Positions 57,606 through 64,000 of a stretch of 64,000 nucleotides of DNA are shown here, piece by piece (position 1 is the first letter of the stretch; each line of letters begins with the position of its first letter). The position numbers were made by a program, and so were the translations under genes. The DNA comes from Ceratobasidium sp. AG-K (taxonomy: Eukaryota > Basidiomycota > Agaricomycetes > Cantharellales > Ceratobasidiaceae). The stretch spans positions 620,001 through 684,000 of the forward strand of contig JAWNGF010000008.1 of the NCBI GenBank assembly GCA_037039685.1, given 5' to 3'. The notes beneath the pieces were generated by a model. The model was given only the letters and a program-made list of their open reading frames with translations. It searched no databases and was not told where the DNA came from.

Positions 57606-58443
57606 TCACGCGATCCCCCGAACCGCAAAACTCCCCGCCCTCGCCCGCCCCACACTCTTCAAACTCCCACCACTCGACCGCTGGCCGTGAGCGACCACCT
57701 GCTGCATCAGGCTCAGCCCAGCGTTGGATCGGTACGAAAATGCCACAGTTGGGTGTTGTGCGAATGTATAGTTTGGGGCTGGAGTAAAGGAGGAGATTGT
57801 GCCCGAGGACGAGGTGGCAGAGTGGAATGAGAGTGGAGAGCTCGGTCTGGAATCCGGTTAGGTAATAAGGTGAGGAGATTAGGGGAGGGCGTACCGCGAT
57901 TCGACGAGTTCCGAGAGCGAGCGAGCGCCGGATCGGGATTCCTCGAGGAGGATTTCGAGCTCGTGGAGGACAGCGTCGAGGGGGACAGACTACAATAACA
58001 TGTCAATTATTGTTGGTTGGGTGGGTATGATATGGAACGTACCTTGAACATGTCCTTGCATCCTCCACCCGGACCGGGAGACATGACGAGCGTATCAGAA
58101 GGAGGAGGAGCGAATTCAATGGCGGATTGGAAGCCAATATCCGAAGGCGAGATCATGCCCATGAGGGAGGAAGGTGCGCGGGAGAGAACAGGGGTATTGA
58201 CGGTGGAAGCATAGTTGGAGAGAGTGTCTCGGCTAGAGAGCGTGGGTAAGTGAGATGCAAGGGCGAGCTGTGAGGTGGCTTACCACCACGTTTCAAGAAA
58301 GTCACGCTCGTGAGGTGGGACGCTGAGTATTCCTGCGCGAAGGGATTCAGACTGGGGTGGGTGTTAGATAATGCGCTTTGTTGGATTGAGATTGGACATA
58401 CCCCAGCTTGGGCGAGTTCATCGAGGCACGGATGAGTATCCAT
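57606..58443 (-). CDS. Unrecognised Ser-rich protein
   Basis: Five exons chain in phase: MDTHPCLDELAQAG (58402-58443), then SESLRAGILSVPPHERDFLE, then a Ser/Pro-rich exon (SNYASTVNTPVLSRAPSSL, GPGGGCKDMFK), then an acidic helix (SVPLDAVLHELEILLEESRS) and a Ser/Thr-rich exon ending VGRARAGSFAVRGIA before TGA at 57606-57608. The TGA overlaps a GTGAGT donor, so another exon may follow. The HELEILLEE segment could form a short coiled coil. No known domain is seen; the composition suggests a regulatory protein. Coding status is supported by phase-consistent introns rather than similarity. Confidence 0.5.
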
Positions 58444-59343
58444 AATAACTATAGTCGTAGGAGCGAGGTGGCCAAAGATTAGAATAGATCGTATATAAAA
58501 ATAACTAGGTGCCTGATGCGATAGCGTTTACTACAGCCTAGGCTATTGTGGGAGAGCGTGAGGGGCGGACATACATCCAGAAGGTCACTAAGATACCTTA
58601 TAAGCGACCGTCCAGTATGAGCTCCGGTGATGGAGTGAGCTCCGGACTCGGGTCTCTTCAGACTGGATGATCCATCTCATGTTTGAAACAAGCTGCGATT
58701 CGGGTCAGCGAATAAGTATCTACATCAGGAAGTCGACGGGGGCGAAATACAAATTTGGATGCAGGTAGTGAGTGCTTACCATCCAGACCTTGGGGAGTTC
58801 ATCATGACGAACCAAAAGAACCGAATCCCGCTGGCTACGATAGAAGGACTATGCACACACGATTGCATGGGATAATTGATGTGGCATTGTATAGAGCTAG
58901 TTGTATGTGTGGTCTCGGGATGGCCCACTGACCCAACCAGGCTCTGGCGAGTCGAGGCGACACATTGCGCGAAGGAGTGATAGAAACAGCTGTATTGGCC
59001 GCACCAAACTGGTCTATGATACAGAAGGAATAGAACTACAACTCAGCTCAGGCCAGAGCCGTGCTGCGGACATGTAGGGGAACTAGTGAGGCTGGGAATG
59101 TATGGACTGCCGGCTCTACGCAAGTCGAAAACAACTCGCGCGTCGAGTATCGAGAGCACTAAGACATACAGTCGATGCATGCCCTACTTTGGCACACTCT
59201 GCGGTGGGAAATACCTCAGACTGCAATTTGACTTGAGGGCGTAAGAAACACTTCAAAAGTTTTCGGCGCTTATTTATACCACCGGGTTCATGCACGTGCT
59301 CGCTGACCAAGCGTCCTTTGCCTTGGACAACATCGGGACGACC
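58444..59343. other. Divergent intergenic region before Snu114
   Basis: About 900 bp upstream of the Snu114 gene and of the Ser-rich gene. No repeat or supported frame recognised. Confidence 0.45.
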
Positions 59344-62300
59344 ATGGCTAGCTTGGAAGATTACGACGAGGTACGACTAAAATTGAGATAAATTCAGACT
59401 ATTCCTACTAATAACAGACCAGTTCGGAAACTATATTGGCGCAGACCTTGACTCGGATGACGACGACGAGATTGACGCGCCCCAGGCGTATCCCGAACCC
59501 GGCCATGCCGAACCCAGCCACGCTCCCCTCGAAGGGTTCGACGATGAGCCCGGTAATGCACTTATGGAACTAGACGACGCGCCCAAGCCCCAGGCAGTTG
59601 TCCTTCACGAAAACAAAAAGTACTATCCGACAGCAGAGGAAGTGTAAGTTCATTTCTATTTGTTTTGAATTTGCCCTGACTTGCGCGTCAGATATGGCCC
59701 CGACGTCGAGACGCTAGTACAAGAGGAAGATGCTCAGCCTCTGACCGAGCCTATTATTGCGCCTGTTAAAGTCCGCAACTGGGTTATTGAAGAAAAAGGC
59801 CTTCCCGAGACGCGATTCGACAAGCGGTTTTTGCTCGATTTGATGTCCCATCCTGACATGATTCGCAACGTTGCAATTGTTGGTCATCTCCACCATGGCA
59901 AGACAAGTCTACTCGATACACTTGTGTATGAGACACACAAGATGGTGTGGGATGCAGATAAAACGGTACGCCAATGGTTTTGTTTACGCTACGCAAGCTA
60001 ATCCATTGGACAGCTCCGGTACACTGATACCCACCCTCTTTCTGCCTCACGACTCATTTCACTCAAAGCCAACTCCATGTCGCTTGTCCTCCAAAATTCC
60101 CGTGGCAAATCCCACTTGCTGCACATGCTCGACACTCCCGGCCACCTAAACTTTGTCGACGAAACGGCCTCTGCCATGCGTCTCGCCGACGGTGTAATAC
60201 TCGTTGTGGACATTGTCGAAGGTCTCATGGTTGGCACTGAAGCTATCATCCGCCACGCACTCGCCGAAAAACTCCCCATCGTTCTTGTTCTTAACAAAAT
60301 CGACCGGCTCATTCTCGAACTCCGGTTACCCCCCGCAGACGCCTACTTTAAAATCAAACATACGATCGAAGAGGTCAACACTTTCCTCGCAGGCATCGAC
60401 CCCGATCCAGCACTCCGTCTGTCGCCCGAGCGCGGAAACGTCGCATTTGCGAGCACCGAGATGGGCTGGTGCTTTACCATGCGATCGTTCGCGCAAATGT
60501 ACGCAGACGAGTGGGATGGCGTCGATGGAGAAGAGTTGGCGCGGAGGTTATGGGGAGACGTGTACTACGACGAGGCCAACAAGAAGTTTAGCCGCAAGTC
60601 TGGTGGAGACTTGAAGCGCAGCTTTGTGCATTTCGTCCTGGAGCCTATCTACAAGATTTATTCCCAGGTAAGTTTGCATGCAATGTCACGCGTTGGTTTC
60701 TAATGAGACACAATGCGACAGGTTCTAAGCGCCGACCGAGAGGATTTGAAGAATGTGCTCGCTGGGTTGGGTATCTTCCTCAAGCCTGTCATGTTCAAAA
60801 TGGACTCTCGGCCGCTTCTCAAGGCCGTACTTGATCAGTTCTTTGGTCCAGCTGTTGGTCTGGTCGACATGATCGTAGAGTGGATTCCCAGTGCGGCCGA
60901 GGGAACTGCTGCAAAGGTAAACTATTTTAACCCGTATCGAGGTCGCGACTAAACTTGCCTTCGTTTACTAGGTGGAACGAACATACACCGGACCGCTCAA
61001 TACACCCACAGCCAATGCCATGCTCGCCTGCGCCAACACTCCCACCGTCCCCACTGTCGTCCAAATCACCAAGCTCCTCCCCGCAAAGGACGCGCAGAGT
61101 TTCCGTGCCCTCGGTCGCGTCATGTCAGGCGTTGTCCGGCAAGGAATGGCCATTCGTGTCCTCGGTGAGGGTTTCAGTTCAGATGACGAGGAAGACATGT
61201 GGAAGGGCGATTTGGGAGATGTCTGGATCAACGAGGCGCGGTAAGCCCCACTTTACGCAACCACCATGTCCAACCGCTAATTGAGATTCACACAGATACT
61301 ACCTCCCGGCTGAAGAGGTTCCTGCTGGCAACATTGTAATGCTCGGTGGGATCGATAGCTCCATTACCAAAACGGCAACACTTGTCGCACCTCCGCTCGA
61401 GGAGTCGGATGTGGACTATGCCGACGACGAGGCATTCATCTTCCGTCCGATCAAACACATTACCCAGTCAGTACTCAAGGTCGCGGTGGAACCCATCTCT
61501 CCCAGCGAACTACCAAAAATGTTGTCCGGTCTTCGAAGCGTCAACAAGTCATACCCTCTCCTGCACACCAAGGTTAGTATCCAACTTCCCTCCAAGGCCA
61601 GTCCTAAGTTCGATTCGTTTTATAGGTAGAAGAAAGTGGCGAGCACGTCATTGTCGGCACCGGCGAACTCTACCTCGATTGCGTCCTGCACGACCTCCGA
61701 CGCGTCTTTGCCGAAATCGAAATCAAAGTCTCAGACCCGGTCACCCGCTTCTGCGAAACAGTCGTCGAAACAAGCGCACTGAAATGTTACGCCGAGACGC
61801 CCAACAAGAAGAACAAGATTACGATGATTGCCGAGCCGCTCGAGCGCGGTCTGGCCGAGGACATTGAATCGGGCCGGATCTCGATGCGTATGGCGCCCAA
61901 GGACCGAGGCAAGATTTTGCAGGAACGCTACCAATGGGACTTGCTCGCCTCGCGTGCGATTTGGGCGTTTGGTCCCGAGGAAGAAGGTCCGAATGTGTTG
62001 TTAGATGATACGCTCCCGAGTCAGGTGGATAAGAAGATGTTGGGGACTGTCAAGGAGCATATCAAGCAAGGGTTCCAGTGGGGTGCGAGGGAGGGGCCGT
62101 TGTGTGATGAACGTGAGTGCTCTGTACCGGTTTGGTGAGCTAGGCTGATGCTAGGATGGTAGCGATCCGGAACGTCAAGTTTAGGATTTTGGACGCAACG
62201 CTGGCGCAAGAACCTATTTTCCGTGGAGGCGGACAGATTGTGCCCACTGCTCGACGAGTGTGTTATTCCTCTTTCCTCATGGTGAGTCGATTCTGCGAGT

Positions 62301-62879
62301 TTGCTTTCCCAGGCTAACTCTCTTTAGGCCACTCCTCGTTTGATGGAACCCATCTTCTACGTCGAAGTGCAAGCTCCAGCCGATTGTATCTCCGCCGTCT
62401 ACACTGTTCTCGCCCGCCGTCGCGGACACGTGACGCAAGATATCCCCAAGGCCGGCTCACCTCTGTACACTGTCAAGGCTCTCATTCCCGCCATCGACGC
62501 CAACGGATTCGAGACGGATCTGCGAACTGCGACCCAGGGCCAGGCGTTTTGTCTCCAGATGTTTGACCACTGGTCTATCGTACCCGGTATGTTGGATCAG
62601 TTCTAATTAGGACCACCACTGATTTGGCAATAGGTGACCCGACTGATTCTTCCATCATGTTGAGGCCGTTGGAGCCTGCGACCGGCCAAGCGCTCGCGAG
62701 GGATTTGGTGCTCAAGACTAGGAGGCGAAAGGGACTGGGTGATCAGATTGCAGTCTCAAAGTACTTGGACGACGAGTTTGTGGTACGTCCTAGGTTTAGC
62801 TTGTTGTGTTGACTTTGAACTCACGTTGTTCTTCCAGCTCGCGTTGTCGGCATCTGGTCATGCAGATCTATTGGGTTAG
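59344..62879 (+). CDS. SNU114: U5 snRNP GTPase Snu114 (EFTUD2)
   Basis: Exons chain from ATG 59344 (MASLEDYDE) to TAG at 62877-62879 across about ten short introns. An acidic N-terminus ([11 protein letters not shown]) precedes the EF-2-like GTPase domain: G1 [13 protein letters not shown]3 [11 protein letters not shown]4 LVLNKIDRL. The HLHH replacement of the usual HVDH is typical of Snu114 rather than EF-2. Domains II-V follow ([72 protein letters not shown]) and the C-terminus [20 protein letters not shown]. Snu114 controls Brr2 helicase activity during spliceosome activation and disassembly. Length, about 970 residues, fits the family. Confidence 0.95.
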
Positions 62880-63350
62880 GCTTAGTAAAATAGAGTGTAC
62901 GCTTACTCGAATAATGCTATCGGTCAGAATTGGAAGTTTGAGTGTCATATGATCGCTCTTCTCTTTGAGTTGCTGCGCATGTATGCGTTGTATAGTCGAC
63001 TAGAAGACTACGGAATTCTAGTCGATGACAGAACTCGAGACTTCACTGTTCCCAATGTTTCCAGGTTAAGTAACACAATTGATGTTCATCAAGATTGTAT
63101 ATATGCATGGCCCAGCATGACCCCGGGTAATCGTAAACCAGTTACCGTACAGTAAATAAGTTAAAACAACTAGACCACATGTCCCCTCATACTCTCTTCG
63201 CTGGGTCCCTAGGAATGTCGTAATCAAACCCGCGTCCGCCGGACCAGTACGTCCCAGACCTCGTCTCATCCAGCCGGGGTTTGGAAATCCGCTCACCCAG
63301 TGAGACCTCGCCAAGGTTCCAACCTGACTCATCCTCCTCAACTGTTGTCC
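62880..63350. other. Region between Snu114 and the next gene
   Basis: 3' ends of two convergent genes. The minus strand has a long open frame (63187-63570) overlapping the C-terminus of the neighbouring gene in another phase (WRLETGKWTPLTQ, GTYWSGGRGFDYDIP). It reads like real protein and might be an alternative or additional terminal exon, but no convincing splice was found. Confidence 0.35.
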
Positions 63351-64000
63351 TCAACGGCGGCCTCCATGCATTTTGTGGAGCCTGAGTGAGGGGCGTCCAC
63401 TTTCCAGTTTCGAGTCGCCACTTGGGCGGTACTCTCTCCTCGACTGAGATAAGGTATTCAGTTCGCAAGCGGTGGTATTGGATTTTTTGATCTCGTCTGA
63501 GAATTCCCGTGTAGAAATGATAAGGCGACTGCACATGCATGACATGATTGCTGCTAGCGAGCTGAAACAAGGTCTCAGCATGGAGCGGATGGAAGCTGAA
63601 TAAGTGGACTTACCCGGAACCAATCGCTGCTCCAGCTATCTTAGGATGGAGTGCTCCAACACAGGAGAAGAGCGTGGCTGCGAATACGACACAATAATAG
63701 CTCGACCCACTGTACGACGGCCAATCGAGCACTCGTATGAGCATTGGCCTACGGGAGAGGACAGAAACTCACTCTCGAAGCAGCCTGGTCATAAGTGGCG
63801 TAGACAATCGTCTACGGCTTAATCGCCATGTTTTGTAGACCGTAAGGCCAAAGAGGAGAGTTTCGCAGACCAGGCCGGTGATGTAGGGGAGAAACGCCCG
63901 TTTGTTAGGAGTAAACATGCATGCCGTGATCAACTCTGGTGCTGGATGGTTGCTTCACCTAAGTGTTCTGTTGTACGTTCGAATACAACTACTTACCTGG
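63351..64000 (-). CDS. DUF6533-type membrane protein, 3' part, runs off the window
   Basis: Exons on the minus strand give CMFTPNKRAFLPYITGLVCE, TLLFGLTVYKTWRLSRR, then YYCVVFAATLFSCVGALHPK and the family ending MSCMCSRLIISTREFSDEIK, with a Ser/Arg-rich tail to a stop at 63351. This matches the order seen in the gene at 25320-26921 (ETALFVMTVYKTWQISRK; SSMCSRLILSTRSF), so the two are paralogues. The 5' exons lie beyond 64000. The final exon frame is uncertain because a second, longer open frame (to 63187) overlaps it. Confidence 0.7.

Noticed and set aside
56141..58443. One gene covering both Ser-rich predictions
   Set aside because: It would need an intron of more than 450 bp, whereas introns here are about 50-60 nt; kept as two predictions.
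1..64000. CRISPR arrays, bacterial operons or prophage-like features
   Set aside because: No regularly spaced repeats or prokaryotic gene organisation; intron-rich genes show this is fungal nuclear DNA.

Overview
This window looks like nuclear DNA of a basidiomycete fungus, most likely an Agaricomycete of the Rhizoctonia/Ceratobasidium type. The evidence is very short GT-AG introns (mostly 50-60 nt), an interrupted NACHT-WD40 (fungal NLR-like) family, DUF6533-type membrane proteins, MYND-finger proteins and a Copia retrotransposon. The genus is an inference from family content. All exon joins below were read by eye from frames and splice signals.

Layout. 1-0.9 kb: non-autonomous Tc1/mariner-like element. 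1.5-5.9 kb (minus): multi-exon membrane glycoprotein and a metallophosphoesterase. 6.5-16.8 kb (minus): NACHT-WD40 gene with 14 WD repeats, cut by an intact, very young Copia element with identical LTRs and a perfect 5-bp target duplication. 17.8-20.7 kb: CstF-64/Rna15-like hinge protein (plus) and calnexin (minus). 22-27 kb: MYND protein, Rpp14-like RNase P/MRP subunit, DUF6533 protein. 27.5-31.7 kb: second NACHT-WD40 gene, a decayed pseudogene with several nonsense codons. 33.8-36.4 kb: three copies of a tiny gene for a 31-32 residue four-cysteine peptide, each with the same intron and promoter layout and a probable 3' UTR intron. 37-43 kb (minus): RNA polymerase I largest subunit. 43.2-45.3 kb (minus): secreted, modular Thr/Val-rich protein. 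47.9-52.8 kb: third NACHT-WD40 gene, also broken. 53-56 kb: gene-poor, with a tandemly duplicated block. 56-58.4 kb (minus): two unrecognised Ser/Pro-rich proteins. 59.3-62.9 kb: spliceosomal GTPase Snu114. 63.3-64 kb (minus): a second DUF6533-type gene running off the end.

Functionally the window mixes housekeeping genes (Pol I, U5 snRNP, RNase P, ER chaperone, 3'-end processing) with fast-evolving accessory genes. All three NLR-like genes carry lesions. The Pol I gene shows three apparent one-base losses, two of them in G runs, so single-base indels in this assembly should be treated with caution; nonsense substitutions and the retrotransposon insertion do not have that weakness. The best candidate for something undescribed is the mini cysteine-peptide cluster, followed by the module-per-exon Thr/Val-rich secreted protein and the shared C-terminal cap of the NACHT-WD40 proteins.
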